Assembly (NCBI RefSeq): GCF_032854445.1
Contig: NC_088301.1
Location: 622,001 to 686,000, forward strand
Direction: 5' to 3'
DNA: 64,000 bases
DNA from: Liolophura sinensis
Taxonomy: Eukaryota > Mollusca > Polyplacophora > Chitonida > Chitonidae
Shown in pieces: positions 26,001 to 41,000 of the stretch. How positions within the stretch are numbered: the first letter of the stretch is position 1; every line of letters begins with the position of its first letter. The notes beneath the pieces are model-generated. The model searched no databases, had not been told where the DNA came from, and saw only the letters and a list, made by a program, of their open reading frames with translations. The position numbers and the translations under genes were made by a program.

Positions 26001-29000
26001 AGATAAGGGTTTGCACACATGTAGAACACAGTAACATGAGGGGAATATTCCATCATTGATATGGTGTGTACATACTGAGATCAGGGTTTGCATGTAGAGC
26101 ACAGTGACATAGGGGAATATTCCAGTGTTGATTCGGTGTGTACATATTGAGATCAGGGTTGGCACATATGTAGAACACAATAACATGAGGGGAATATTCC
26201 ATCATTGATTCGGTGTGTACATACTGAGATCAGGGTTGACACATATGTAGGGTACAATAACATGAGGGGGATATTCCATCGTCGATTCAGTGTGTACATA
26301 CTGAGATTAGGGTTTGCACACATATAGAGCACAGTAACACGAGGGGAATATTCCAGCATTGATTCGGTGTGTACATACTGAGATCAGAGTTGGCACACGT
26401 ATAGAGCACAGTAACATGAGGGGAATATTCCAGTGTTGATTCCTTGTGTACATACTGAGATCAGGGTTGGCGCACATATAGAGCACAGTAACATGAGGGG
26501 AATATTCCAGTGTTGATTCCTTGTGTACATCCTGAGATCAGGGTTGGCACACGTATAGAGCACAATAACATGAGGGGGATATTCCAGCGTTGATTCGGTG
26601 TGTACATACTGAGATCAGGGTTGGCACACATGTAGAGCACAATAACATGAGGGGAATATTCCGTCGTTGATTCGGTGTGTACATACTGAGATCAGGGTTG
26701 GCACACATGTAGGGCACAATAACATGAGGGGGATATTCCATGGTCGATTCAGTGTGTACATACTGAGATCAGGGTTGGCACACATATAGAGCACAATAAC
26801 ACGAGGGGAATATTACAGCGTTCATTCGGTGTGTACATACTGAGATCAGGGTTGGCACACATGTAGAACACAGTAACATGAAGGGAATATTCCATCATTG
26901 ATTTGGGGTGTACATACTGAGATCAGGGTTGGCACGCATGTAGAGCACAATAACATGAGGGGAATATTCCATCATTGATTCAGTGTATATGTACTGAGAT
27001 CAGAATTGTCACACATATAGAGCACAATAACATGAGGGGGATATTCCATGGTCGATTCCGTGTGTACATCCTGAGATCAGGGTTGGCACACATATAGAAC
27101 ACAGTAACATGAGGGGAATATTACAGCGTTCATTCGGTGTGTACATACTGAGATCAGGGTTGGCACACATGTAGAACACAGTAACATGAGGGGAATATTC
27201 CATCATTGATTTGGGGTGTACATACTGAGATCAGGGTTGGCACACATATAGAGCACAGTAACACAAGGGGAATATCCCAGCATTGATTCAGTGTGTACAT
27301 ACTGAGATCAGGGTTGGCACACATGTAGAGCACAATAACATGAGGGGAATATTCCATCATTGATTTAGTGTGTACATACTGAGATCAGGGTTGGCACACA
27401 TATAGAACACAGTAACATGAGGGGAATATTACAGCGTTCATTCGGTGTGTACATACTGAGATCAGGGTTGGCACACATGTAGAGCACAATAACATGAGGG
27501 GAATATTCCATCATTGATTCGGTGTGTACATACTGAGATCAGGGTTTGCACACATGTAGAGCACAATAACATGAGGGGGATATTCCATGGTCGATTCAGT
27601 GTGTACATACTGAGATCAGGGTTTGCACACATGTAGACCACAATAACATGAGGGGAATATTCCATCGTTGATTTAGTGTGTACATACTGAGATTAGGGTT
27701 TGCACACATGTAGAGCACAATAACATGAGGGGAATATTACAGCATTGATTTAGTGTGTACATAGTGAGATCAGGGTTTGCACACATGTAGAGCACAATAA
27801 CATGAGGGGGATATTCCATGGTCGATTCAGTGTGTACATACTAAGATAAGGGTTGGCACACATGTAGAGCACAATAACATGAGGGGGATATTCCATCGTT
27901 GATTTAGTGTGTACATACTGAGATAAGGGTTTGCACACATGTAGAGCCTATGAAGGTTAATGAGTGTGTATCATACTGTGTTACAGTTCCACACCAGTCA
28001 CCCACAATACTCCTCCATGTGTGTCCAGTCTGTACAGCTAGGCATCCGATTTCTCTTCAACACTTACCTGAGAACAAAGAAGAAACTAAGGTATGCATAG
28101 TGTGAAGATAAGCAAACCCAAACCTTCATCATTTGGATGTGTAATCAGGTATTTAAACTGTGTCTTACATGATATTTGTAATTCTTCACCAGTCAGGTTA
28201 TGCATCCAGTCTAAACTGTGTCTTACATGATATTTGTAATTCTTCACCAGTCAGGTTATGCATCCAGTCTAAACTGTGTCTTACATGATATTTGTAATTC
28301 TTCACCAGTCAGGTTATGCATCCAGTCTAAACTGTGTCTTACATGATATTTGTAATTCTTCACCAGTCAGGTTATGCATCCAGTCTAAACTGTGTCTTAC
28401 ATGATATTTGTAATTCTTCACCAGTCAGGTTATGCATCCAGTCTAAACTGTGTCTTACATGATATTTGTAATTCTTCACCAGTCAGGTTATGCATCCAGT
28501 CTAAACTGCGTCTTACATGATATTTGTAATTCTTCACCAGTCAGGTTATGCATCCAGTCTAAACTGCGTCTTACATGATATTTGTAATTCTTCACCAGTC
28601 AGGTTATGCATCCAGTCTAAACTGTGTCTGGGGACCCTATAGCTTTTATTAGAGGATGGTTGTCAGAGATAAGGCTCTGCTCCATGGCTTTCTCTGGGTT
28701 CTGCTCCATGGCTTTCTTTGGGCTCTGTCAAGCCTTTTCCTCCACCCATTCATGTAACCTCCATTTTCAAAGTAAAAATTATCAAACGGTACAACATTAA
28801 ATGCAAACCAGAAGAAAGAATTTTGTTGGCGATTCTCAGTTTAATGAACACATTGTTGTTACTGATGTCCCTCACAGTAGGCTTGTTTTGTATTCAGGTG
28901 TGACATGAATGAGTGGGTGGCTATCATTGAGTCGCTGGTTAGTCGCTCTAAGGAAGCGTGTATGTGGCTGGTGGAATACCTGGCCAATGAAGAGGGCTCC

Positions 29001-32000
29001 ACCTACATCAGGTAAGTAATAATCTTGAACAGGAAACAAATCTCTTCGCAAAAACCTAATCTTTGGGAGAATGAGATGGTTCCTATAGATTTTGGTCATT
29101 TCAACATCCCATTTGTGTCTGTAGAAATCTTGAATTTGTCCTGTCTGTGTAGAAATTTTGTAGGGGACCTGAAGACACTGTGTATGTTGAGAACTAGGAA
29201 CAGTAGTTCCTGCACGGACCATGCAGATTATAGACACCTCAAACTCTTCTTGTGATCACTGGTGTAGACAAACTGCTCTGGTATTCCCTGAGACAGCAGT
29301 ATCAACTTTTTGATTCTCCACTAAAGTACTGGTAGGACGTCGCTTCCCACTACCCTGTCTGCTCGGCTTTGTTAGGACTGGGGTCAGCAGTCATATTGTT
29401 CTTATAGTCCTTCTTTCTGTTTTGTCTTCTCACTGTATAACTTCATGTAAATTTATACGTGTGTTAAAACCTGAACATCACGTGTGTGTGATGTGACTGA
29501 AGTTTTACTCTTTGGTTTGCGAAGGTCTTGGAGAAGTATTCTATTTGATGGGCGAAGGTTTTGGAGAAGTATACTGTTTGATGTGCAAAGGTCTTTGAGA
29601 CATATACTGTTTGGTGTACAAAGGTCATGGAGAAGTATACTGTTTGGTGTGCGAAGGTCTTGGAGAAGTATTCTGTTTGGTGTGCAAAAGTTTTGGAGAA
29701 ATATACTGTCTGGTGTGTGAAGGTCTTCGAGACGTATACTGTTTGGTGTGCTTAGATCTTGGAGAAATATACGCTTAGGTGACCAAAGATCTTGGAGAAG
29801 TATTCTGTTTGGTGTGCGAAAGTCTTGGAGAAGTATACTCTTTGGTGTGCGAAGGTCTTGGAGAAGTATATTGTTTAATGTGCGAAGGTCTTGGAGAAGT
29901 ATACTGTTTGGTGTGCGAAAGTCTTGGAGAAGTATACTGTTCGGTGTATGAAGGTCTTGAAGAAGTATTCTGTTTGATGTGCGAAGGTCTTGGAGAAGTA
30001 TATTGTTTGATGTGCGAAGGTCTTGGAGAAGTATACTGTTTGATGTGCGAAGGTCTTGGAGAAGTATACTGTTTGGTGTACGAAGGTCTTGGAGAAGTAT
30101 ACTGTTTGGTGTGCGAAGGTCTTGGAGAAGTATATTGTTTGATGTGCGAAGGTCTTGGAGAAGTATACTGTTTGGTGTGTGCAGGTCTTGGAGAATTATA
30201 CTCTCTGGTGCGGTCTTCGAGACATATACTGTTTGGTGTACGAAGGTCTTGGAGAAGTATACTGTTTGGTGTACGAAGGTCTTGGAGAAGTATACTGTTT
30301 GGTGTGCAAAAGTCTTGGAGAAGAATAGTTTTCATTGTAAATGAAGATATTAGAACGTATTATTATTATCATTATTATTATTAAAGTGGCTTGTTTTTTC
30401 TTTGTTTTGCCCACAGGCCATTTTTGTTGGAATGTCCACAAAAAGATGTGAGGGTCACGTTTGCCAAGTTACTGGAGAGGTTGATGTGTAGTTTTTTCCA
30501 ACATGGCGGAGTCACAGTACGTTCATAATCATTGTTCTTAGTGTCTTGTGAGAACTATTTTCCCTTCAGTCTGATCAGTTGTTAATGATTTGAACCGTAA
30601 CCTAATAACATGGTGTGATGAGTCAGTGCTCAGTATTTACATGTACAGATGGTTGAATTATCTGAGGGAAAACTTTATGCCCATAAAAGTGTTGAGTACT
30701 ACATTTATAAGTGAATCATCAGTGATTTGTCAGTGTCATGGTCTCAGTAATTAAACATTTATTGAGCATTTGATCAATAAAATCTGGTATGGCTATTTTT
30801 CTTTCAGACACACAAGAGCTATGATGAAATCTTAGAAGTTATGCTACAGATGTTAAACAAAGATGTGCCGGAAAATGTAAAAAATTGTGTTCAGTACTTC
30901 CTCGTCCTAAAGTGCTATGTTCAGATGGTAAGTAACCATTACTTTACACATGTAGGTATAGCCAGATGTTCAGATGGTAAGTAACCATTACTTTACACAT
31001 GTAGGTATAACCAGATGTTCAAATGGTAAGTAACCATTACTTTACACATGTAAGTATAGCCAGATGTTCGGATGGTAAGTAACCATTACTTTACACATGT
31101 AGGTATAGCCAGATGTTCAGATGGTAAGTAACCATTACTTTACACATGTAGGTATAGCCAGATGTTCAAATGGTAAGTAACCATTATTTTACACATGTAG
31201 GTATAGCCAGATGTTCAGATGGTAAGTAACCATTACTTTACACATGTAGGTATAGCCAGATGTTCAAATGGTAAGTAACCATTACCTTACACATGTAGGT
31301 ATAGCCAGATGTTCAAATGGTAAGTAACCATTACTTTACACATGTAGGTATAGCCAGATGTTCAGATGGTAAGTAACCATTACTTTACACATGTAGGTAT
31401 AGCCAGATGTTCAAATGGTAAGTAACCATTACTTTACACATGTAGGTATAGCCAGATGTTCAAATGGTAAGTAACCATTACTTTACACATGTAGGTATAG
31501 CCAGATGTTCAAATGGTAAGTAACCATTACTTTACACATGTAGGTATAGCCAGATGTTCAGATGGTAAGTAACCATTACTTTACACATGTAGGTATAGCC
31601 AGATGTTCAGATGGTAAGTAATCATTACTTTACACATGTAGGTATGGCCAGATATTAAAGCCTTGAAGCCTTGGACTGTAGTTACATTTTGCATTTAAGC
31701 CTTATTTGAGAATAACAAAACAATGAAAGATAAATACCTCCCATTGCAATACTTGGAGTGCGAAAGGTCAGCTAGTTCTTGTTATTGAGTTTGGCACTTT
31801 GCAGAATTGTATTCTTGCAAGTTGAGGGATGTTCAATATAGCTATGTGATCATACTAAGAAAGTTCACATTTTCCACTTCAGAGTGTACACATATTTTGT
31901 GTGAGCTATGTGTACTCGTCTATCCTACTCAGCAGTCAATCCATTGGTGGTTCTATTTAAACTGTGATTCCTTTAATCTATCACTTTCATATTTTGGGAG

Positions 32001-35000
32001 GGCACACTGAAACTGTTGTCTGTTTCCAGGGAACGAAAGCATGTGCTCACATGTTTGGTCGAAGTGGTTTCAAGAGGCTGATGACATTTTTATTAGGAAA
32101 TATGATGGTCAGTTCTGAGCAGCAGATAGAGCAGTCAGTCACAGTAAGTTTTAGCAGATTACCTGAACGTATGGGTAGGGTTTAAAGCATGACCAGTGTT
32201 TATGAAGTAAACTGTCCTCTGACAGACAAAACTGTATGTTTACATGTAGGCTAACTATTGACTACCTGATTTGTGGGCATCAAACTTTGTTACCAAAGTT
32301 TTTGAACGTCGTTAATCTTTTTATCTAAGGAATGAAGTCGTAACGTTCTGTTCAAAAGCCTTGACATACTATGTTTGTTAGAAGTTGCTGTATGTTGGCT
32401 GTGTTGTTTGTGTGTCAGGAATCATTACCACGTCGCTGGACGTCTCTGCAGTCACGGGACTTTGGTCATCTCCACACCTGCTTGGCCACGCTGATACTGA
32501 ACTGTGAGGTGGCCAGCTACAGGACTGTGGGTAAGTCGTGTGTCATGGGGCTTAGTAAGAAACCATCAGTCAAACATGTACATCTGGTGAAAATGTAGTG
32601 GGACAGCATCACTAGGGTGTCAGAAGTAATCTCTAACTCTGGCCTTGTCTCATGATCCACATAAGAGAAATTTGTGCTCTACCTATAGTTGAAATTGTGA
32701 CTTCTGTATGAACTAAATCTTCCCGTTGTACGTGTAGATGTTTTGTTTTCCTCAGAATGTGACAGTAAAAACAGCCTGTATAATGTGTTGACCCTGATAT
32801 GACTGGTGTATTTGTCAGAGCCTGGGAAGTTTCCTGTTCGTAGGCCCTTGCTGGTCACCCCTCACATCTACCTGAAGATGTCTCAGGACATGGTGGATTA
32901 TGTGTTTGGTAAAGATTCTCACAGGTATATCAAAGAGGTAAGTCAACTGACTCTCGTTAAGCTCTGATTAACGTGTGTCCAATGTGACTTTGTAGTTTGT
33001 TTTCCAACTGAAAAGTAATACGACATTCAGAATTATGTTTTATCTGTACAAAACAAGAAAATTTGCAAAACTTGAAATATTTATCAATTAAAACATATTC
33101 CTAAAAACTCAGGTAATGGTATGAAGGTGAAATACTGTATGTGGAGTTTTCACAGGTAAACATGATGTACGTTGCATGGATATTTCACCTTGTTTGAACA
33201 CCATAACTGTTTCCCTTGTAATAGGTGAAAACAGTTCACCTAAGCTTCACATCAGATACTGCAGTACGGGAAATCAGTGGGAACACCCTGTCTATATTTG
33301 ACATTTCATTATAACAGTGACAGTTTACCTGTTGTACTTCAGGTCATCATTGCAGTATTGGAAATCAGTGGGATCACCCTGTCTATATTTGACATTTCAT
33401 GATAACAGTGACAGTTTACCTGTTGTACTTCAGGTCATCATTGCAGTATTGAACATCAGTGGGAACACCCTGTCTATATTTGACATTTCATGATAACAGT
33501 GACAGTTTACCTGTTGTACTTCAGGTCATCATTGCAGTATAGGAAATCAGTGGGAACACCCTGTCTATATTTGACATTTCATGATAACAGTGACAGTTTA
33601 CCTGTTGTACTTCAGGTCATCATTGCAGTATTGGAAATCAATGGGAACACCCTGTCTATATTTGACATTTCATGATAACAGTGACAGTTTACCTGTTGTA
33701 CTTCAGGTCATCATTGCAGTATTGGAAATCAGTGGAACACCCTGTCTATATTTGACATTTCATGATAACAGTGACAGTTTACCTGTTGTACTTCAGGTCA
33801 TCATTGCAGTATTGGAAATCAGTGGGAACACCCTGTCTATATTTGACATTTCATGATAACACTGACAGTTTACCTGTTGTACTTCAGGTCATCATTGCAG
33901 TATTGGAAATCAGTGGGAACACCCTGTCTATATTTGACATTTCATGATAACACTGACAGTTTACCTGTTGTACTTCAGGTCATCATAGCAGTATTGGAAA
34001 TCAGTGGGAACACCCTGTCTATATTTGACATTTCATGATAACAGTGACAGTTTACCTGTTGTACTTCAGGTCATCATTGCAGTATTGAACATCAGTGGGA
34101 ACACCCTGTCTATATTTGACATTTCATGATGACAGTGACAGTTTACCTGTTGTACTTCAGGTCATCATTGCAGTATTGGAAATCAGTGGGAACACCCTGT
34201 CTATATTTGACATTTCATGATAACACTGACAGTTTACCTGTTGTACTTCAGGTCATCATTGCAGTATTGGACATCAGTGGGAACACCCTGTCTATATTTG
34301 ACATTTCATGATAACAGTGACAGTTTACCTGTTGTACTTTGCCATCAGGTCATCACTGCAGTACGGGAGATCAGTGGGAACACCCTGTCTATATTTGACA
34401 TTTCATGATAACAGTGACAGTTTACCTGTTGTACTTCAGGTCATCACTGCAGTATAGGAAATCAGTGGGAACACCCTGTCTATATTTGACATTTCATGAT
34501 CACAGTGACAGTTTACCTGTTGTACTTCAGGTCATCATTGCAGTATTGGAAATCAGTGGGAACACCCTGTCTATATTTGACATTTCATGATAACAGTGAC
34601 AGTTTACCTGTTGTACTTCAGGTCATCATTGCAGTATTGGACATCAGTGGGAACACCCTGTCTATATTTGACATTTCATGATAACAGTGACAGTTTACCT
34701 GTTGTACTTCAGGTCATCATTGCAGTATGAGAAATCAATGGGAACACCCTGTCTATATTTGACATTTCATGATAACAGTGACAGTTTACCTGTTGTACTT
34801 CAGGTCATCATTGCAGTATGAGAAATCAATGGGAACACCCTGTCTATATTTGACATTTCATGATAACAATGACAGTTTACCTGTTGTATTTTGCCATCAG
34901 GTCATCACTGCAGTACGGGAGATAAGTGGGAACACCCTGTCTATATTTGACATTTCATGATAACAGTGACAGTTTACCTGTTGTACTTCAGGTCATCATT

Positions 35001-38000
35001 GCAGTATTGGACATCAGTGGGAACACCCTGTCTATATTTGACATTTCATGATAACAGTGACAGTTTACCTGTTGTACTTCAGGTCATCATTGCAGTATGA
35101 GAAATCAATGGGAACACCCTGTCTATATTTGACATTTCATGATAACAGTGACAGTTTACCTGTTGTACTTCAGGTCATCATTGCAGTATGAGAAATCAAT
35201 GGGAACACCCTGTCTATATTTGACATTTCATGATAACAATGACAGTTTACCTGTTGTATTTTGCCATCAGGTCATCACTGCAGTACGGGAGATAAGTGGG
35301 AACACCCTGTCTATATTTGACATGCTGGTATACTGCAGCTTCTGTAATGAGACTTTCAGCTGCTCTGTCCTCAAACAAGTTGCAGTAAGTCATTTTCTTT
35401 TATTGACTAGTATTTTTTTAAACTTTAATGCATTTAAGTGTCAACCATTTCCCTATTGAGTTATGTTAATGGTGTTAGTGACGATCATGTGGCATTATCT
35501 CTGTGAGTCAGTTTCTTAGATAAGGATTTTGTCTTTGTGACAAAATTTTTGCAGATGTGATTATGTTAGCTGTAGATTTTACACATACTGAAGTCACAGT
35601 ATTGATTTCTGTCTTGTTCTGTTTCAGTTACAATACACACATTCTCCTTCAAATGAACTCAAGACTATTTTCAATCTACTCATGGAGTTGCTGGTGAGTG
35701 AAATACCTCAGCTTGTCTGCTTAACTCGTGGAAGACTCCACACTTACGTAGTGCTTAGCACGCTCAAGCTCTTGTTACTACACAGATGAAGTTACATTAT
35801 TGTAAATATGTGTGTTCAGAATTCACCAAATATTATGTTCTAGTTCAGTTCCCCAATTTAAATAGTCCTGCCTGACTTACGATTGGTTGTATATTGTTGA
35901 TGTATTCATGAGATCTGACCAATCATGTACATGTATGAGACAAGGCCTTGTAGATTTGGTAGCGAGATAATCTTAACATGTTCTTTCCAGTGAACTAGTT
36001 ACTAATACTTAATGAAAGACTATATTGGCATAGAAAACATTAGGGCAGTCATCTAGAACAAGGCATTCGGGTTGATCCTGCATGAAAGATTTAAGTTTGA
36101 TTTCCAGAAAAGCTTATGAACCTTGTGTAATTTTATTTGTTTTGATGTCAAGAATAAAATATACCCACTTTGTACACTTGTATTATAGACCCTTGAAGAT
36201 GAGTTACAGCTTAAAAGAATCCAGTGGATCATAGATGGCCATGTTGATTCAGCATCATCCACTTCATATGAAGGGCTACTAAGTAAGTAGAGTAATCTCC
36301 CCTTGAATGTTACTCTCCATCTGCTTGTTATAATTAATTTTATTAACCTTTTAGCTGCAGAATTTTTTATTTCACTTATATTTGTCTTTTTGCACGTGAT
36401 AAATTTTATTAAAATGGTGTCGCCATAATCGCGTCTGTCTGTCCATTGTGGAACTATCAAGACTTGGTTCATATATCATAGAGGGTTTGGTGCACTTCTG
36501 CTCCAGTAGGAAACCTGTCATAAAGAAACATTGCTAACATTATGACTCCAAAACTACAGCCCAAACTTCAGTGAGGTATAACTCATGGATTTACTGGTAG
36601 GCCCTCAGACAGGAGCAGATTGTGGTCACTGCAAATGACCTTTGATTTGCCTGCTCCGAAAAGTTCGTATTTGGATATTTAGATTTGGTGAACAGAACTC
36701 CAAAGCTGCACACTGGACACACACGTGTCTAATAATTGTGATTGAGGGTGGGTAGGGGGCCTGTTGTGATGAACTTCAGAGAGTGTGGTTTGATAGCGCA
36801 GCTTCATATGTTTTTATCATCTCAGAATATTCTTAAGGAAACCAAAATATGCAGTATGCAATGTAATTAGGAGTAGATTGCGTGTAACCATTATGATAAC
36901 AAGAAAGGAACATTTGAACCATATGTAAAAGCTGTCCAGTTATATCTACTGTTGGCCTATGACGACTGACCCTGTTTCCTTTCACCATAAAGCTGGCGGG
37001 CGCTGCACAAGTAAAATATTCTTGAGTATGGTGTAAAACACCAATCAAATAAATAAATAGGATGACTAATGAATGAATGATATCCCGACTGACCAGTTGA
37101 TGTAAACAGAAATTCCTTGGATGACCTTTGTTTGTGACTTTGACCTTCCTGATTTGTTCCTTGTAGCTGTGATCCGAACCAACCATGTAACGGACAGCCG
37201 GCGATCGTACCAGTGTATAAAGTTCCTGGTGAGCCTGGCTAACAAATGTGCCCTGGCCAAAGACTACCTCATGCAAACCCCTAACAAGTGGCAGTGGGCC
37301 GTCAACTGGCTGAAGAAAAAGGTGAGTCACCCCCTAATCATGGAAACGCTATCATTCATTTAAAACTTGAGTTGACATGAATTTTGTGCTACAGAAAAAT
37401 TATCCACCTATTTTGATAGTGTTTTTGAATGTTTGCTGTAGCGAGATTGTCAACTGTAAGAAGGTGTTTTCAAAGTAGAAAATTTATAACCTACGAATCA
37501 GAGTGAAGATTTGATTGTACTAAATAATAGGTACTCAGTAGTGTAAAGCCAGCTAAACCCACACTCTTGTCCTCAAACAGGTATAAATGTAGGGTTTATT
37601 ATGGTTTAGATGCGTGTCTTAAAGTGTAGGTTCAATTCCAATCTTGGACATGGAATTTTGTAATTCTTCTGGGCTCTGCTGCTGGTTTTTCATGAACTTT
37701 ATCAAGGATCACTCACCTTTTAACCAGTGTGACATAAACATTGAGCTCATTCTCTGAGTGAACACCTGGGAAACTCAAAATGGATAGTTACCTGACCAGA
37801 ATGAGAGGTTAACAGGTATCTGTGAGTGAATGCCTGGGAAACTTGCGTTGGAAAGTTACCTGACCAGAATCAGTGGTTAACAGGTATCTGTGAGTGAATG
37901 CCAGAGAAACCAATGTGGGAAAGTTACCTGACCAGAATCAGTGGTTAACAGGTATCTGTGAGTGAATGCCTGGGAAACTCATGTGGGAAAGTTACCTGAC

Positions 38001-41000
38001 CAGAATCAGTGGTTAACAGGTATCTGTGAGTGAATGCCAGAGAAACCAATGTGGGAAAGTTACCTGACCAGAATCAGTGGTTAACAGGTATCTGTGAGTA
38101 AATGCCTGGGAAACTTGCGTTGGAAAGTTACCTGACCAGAATCATTGGTTAACAGGTATCTGTGAGTGAATGCCTGGGAAACCAATGTGGGAAAGTTACC
38201 TGACCAGAATCAGTGGTTAACAGGTATCTGTGAGTGAATGCCAGAGAAACCAATGTGGGAAAGTTACCTGACCAGAATCAATGGTTAACAGGTATCTGTG
38301 AGTGAATGCCAGAGAAACCGATGTGGGAAAGTTACCTGACCAGAATCAGTGGTTAACAGGTATCTGTGAGTGAATGCCTGGGAAACTCATGTGGGAAAGT
38401 TACCTGACCAGAATCAGTGGTTAACAGGTATCTGTGAGTGAATGCCTGGGAAACTCATGTGGGAAAGTTACCTGACCAGAATCATTGGTTAACAGGTATC
38501 TGTGAGTGAATGTTTGGGAAACTCACGTTAGAAAGTTACCTGACCAGAATCAGTGGTGAACAGGTATGCCAGCTTCCTCCTTCAGCAGTGACAAGACTGA
38601 ATCTGTGAGTGAACGCTGGCAAGCTCATGCGAGAAAGTTTCTCAGAATCAGTGAGTGAATACCTAGGAAACTGATGTGGGAAGTTGCCTCACCAGAATCA
38701 GTGGTTATCAGGTACTGCAGTTTCCTCCCCATGTGACAATGACAAGACCGAATCTGTGGGTGAATACCTGGTAAATCATGTTAGAAAGTTATCTGACCAG
38801 AAACAGTGGTTAACAGGTACTCCACCCTGACAGTGACCGAATTTGTTAGTGAATACCTGGGCTCATGTGCAGAAGTTGCTTGCCCAGAATCAGTGAGTGA
38901 ATACCTGGGAAACTCATGTGCAGAAGTTGCTTGCCCAGAATCAGTGATTGAATACCTGGGAAACTCATGTGCAGAAGTTGCTTGCCCAGAATCAGTAAGT
39001 GAATACCTGGGAAACTCATGTGCAGAAGTTGCTTGCCCAGAATCAGTGAGTGAATACCTGGGAAACTCGTGTGCAGAAAATGCTCACCCAGAATCAGTGA
39101 GTGAATACCTGGGAAGCTCATGTGCAGAAGTTGCTTGCCCAGAATCAGTAAGTGAATACATGGGAAACTCATGTGCAGAAGTTGCTTGCCCAGAGTCAGT
39201 GATTGAATACCTGGGAAACTCATGTGCAGAAGTTGCTTGCCCAGAGTCAATGAGTGAATACCTGGGAAACTCATGTACAGAAAATGCTCACCCAGAATCA
39301 GTGAGTGAATACCTGGGAAACTCATGTGCAGAAGTTGTTTGCCCAGAATCAGTGAGTGAATACCTGTGAAACTTGTGTGCAGAAAATGCTCACCCAGAAT
39401 CAGTGAGTGAATACCTGGGAAGCTCATGTGCAGAAGTTGCTTGCCCAGAGTCAATGAGTGAATACCTGGGAAACTCATGTGCAGAAGTTGCTTGCCCAGA
39501 GTCAATGAGTGAATACCTGGGAAACTTGTGTGCAGAAAATGCTCACCCAGAATCAGTGAGTGAATACCTGGGAAACTCATGTGCAGAAGTTGCTTGCCCA
39601 GAGTCAGTGATTGAATACCTGGGATGCTCATGTGCAGAAGTTGCTTGCCCAGAGTCAGTGAGTGAATACCTGGGAAACTCATGTAAAAGTTGCTTGCTTA
39701 GAATAAGCAGTGAACAGAAGTTAATAAAAGTGAGGGCATCATAAAAGGTTAAATTTAGATTGAAACAAGACTGGATTACTATATGAATTGTCATTTTATG
39801 AATGTGATATTGGGAACTTGAGAGCTTGCTGCCTATGGGTTCAGTGATGGCACATTAGGGTGAGATTACTGGAGCAGATATAGCCCACAGTGTACTGGTC
39901 ACATGACCTGCCTCTGTTCCAGTGTGGCCACTAGGGGGCTCTGGTCGCCATGGTAACAGGAGGGAGGCAGGCAAGATGGCTGAGATTGATTGAGCTGTTC
40001 AGGGAGGGAGTAATGAGAAAATAATGAGGGCAGGGATGTGAGATGAAACTTACCCAGGCTTGTTGAAGAGGATCTGCCTTGAACTAGAGATCTGGGGGAG
40101 TAGACCAGTGGCAGGGATCTGAGTAAATCAGCTGATCATGTGTTGCTGGAAGGAAGTCACTGATGTGACAGGAGTCCATGCTGACCGCAGACAAAACTCT
40201 ACTAAGCACTTAGCAACTAGGCTGTTGGAATAGCCTCACAAGAGCTCAACTTATTCTGTCTCTGTTTGTCTCACAGTTCACAAAATTGTAGGTTAACATA
40301 AAATAAAATTTTCTGAGTCACATTTTCAGAAGGCAATAGATAAAATATAGGTGGCTGGGTAGTAAGATTTTGTTTGAATATGACACAATATGTAACCGTT
40401 TTTACTACAGCTACCATGATCTATATTAATGTAAGACTTCCTTTAGGCAGTGGCTTTTCTTCTCTTGTTCTTATCCTCAATTACACACAGGTGTTCTCAG
40501 TAAACAAGTAAACACAAAATAAACCTAACAAATGTCTTTGAATATTCTAGCATTATATTTTGTTGAGAGAGAAACAAAATCTTCATCATAGGACCCTCTG
40601 GTTTATATTATTTTTATTGTAACATGTATATACTTTTATTGTTACGTGTATATACTCATAATTTAATGCATTGCACTTAGCTTTATTGCCCGTGCCATTA
40701 ATTTTTATAGCAAGCAGCTGTACAGTATGTTGTGAGAGAATCATTACCAGCCTTCCAGGAGGGCTTTTTTTTTGTCCAGTTGACCTCAGGATTGGCTTAA
40801 TTGGTTAATGGGTCGTTCCGGAAGTCTGGTTGTTTGTCAGGAACCTCGTAAAGGGCGGCAGTTTCCTCCGGGCTCTGCCCTAGCTATTTCCTCCACCCAC
40901 AAACCTGAGTAACTGTCATCACATAAGTGAAATATGCTTGATTTTGGCGTAAAACACTTATCAAATTAGAAAGCCTGTCCAATGCTCACACCTGTAATAT

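Noticed and set aside
38846-39682. 278-codon minus-strand frame and matching plus-strand frames
   Set aside because: The 51-bp unit is 17 codons with no stop in several frames; there is no family resemblance and the region is intronic.
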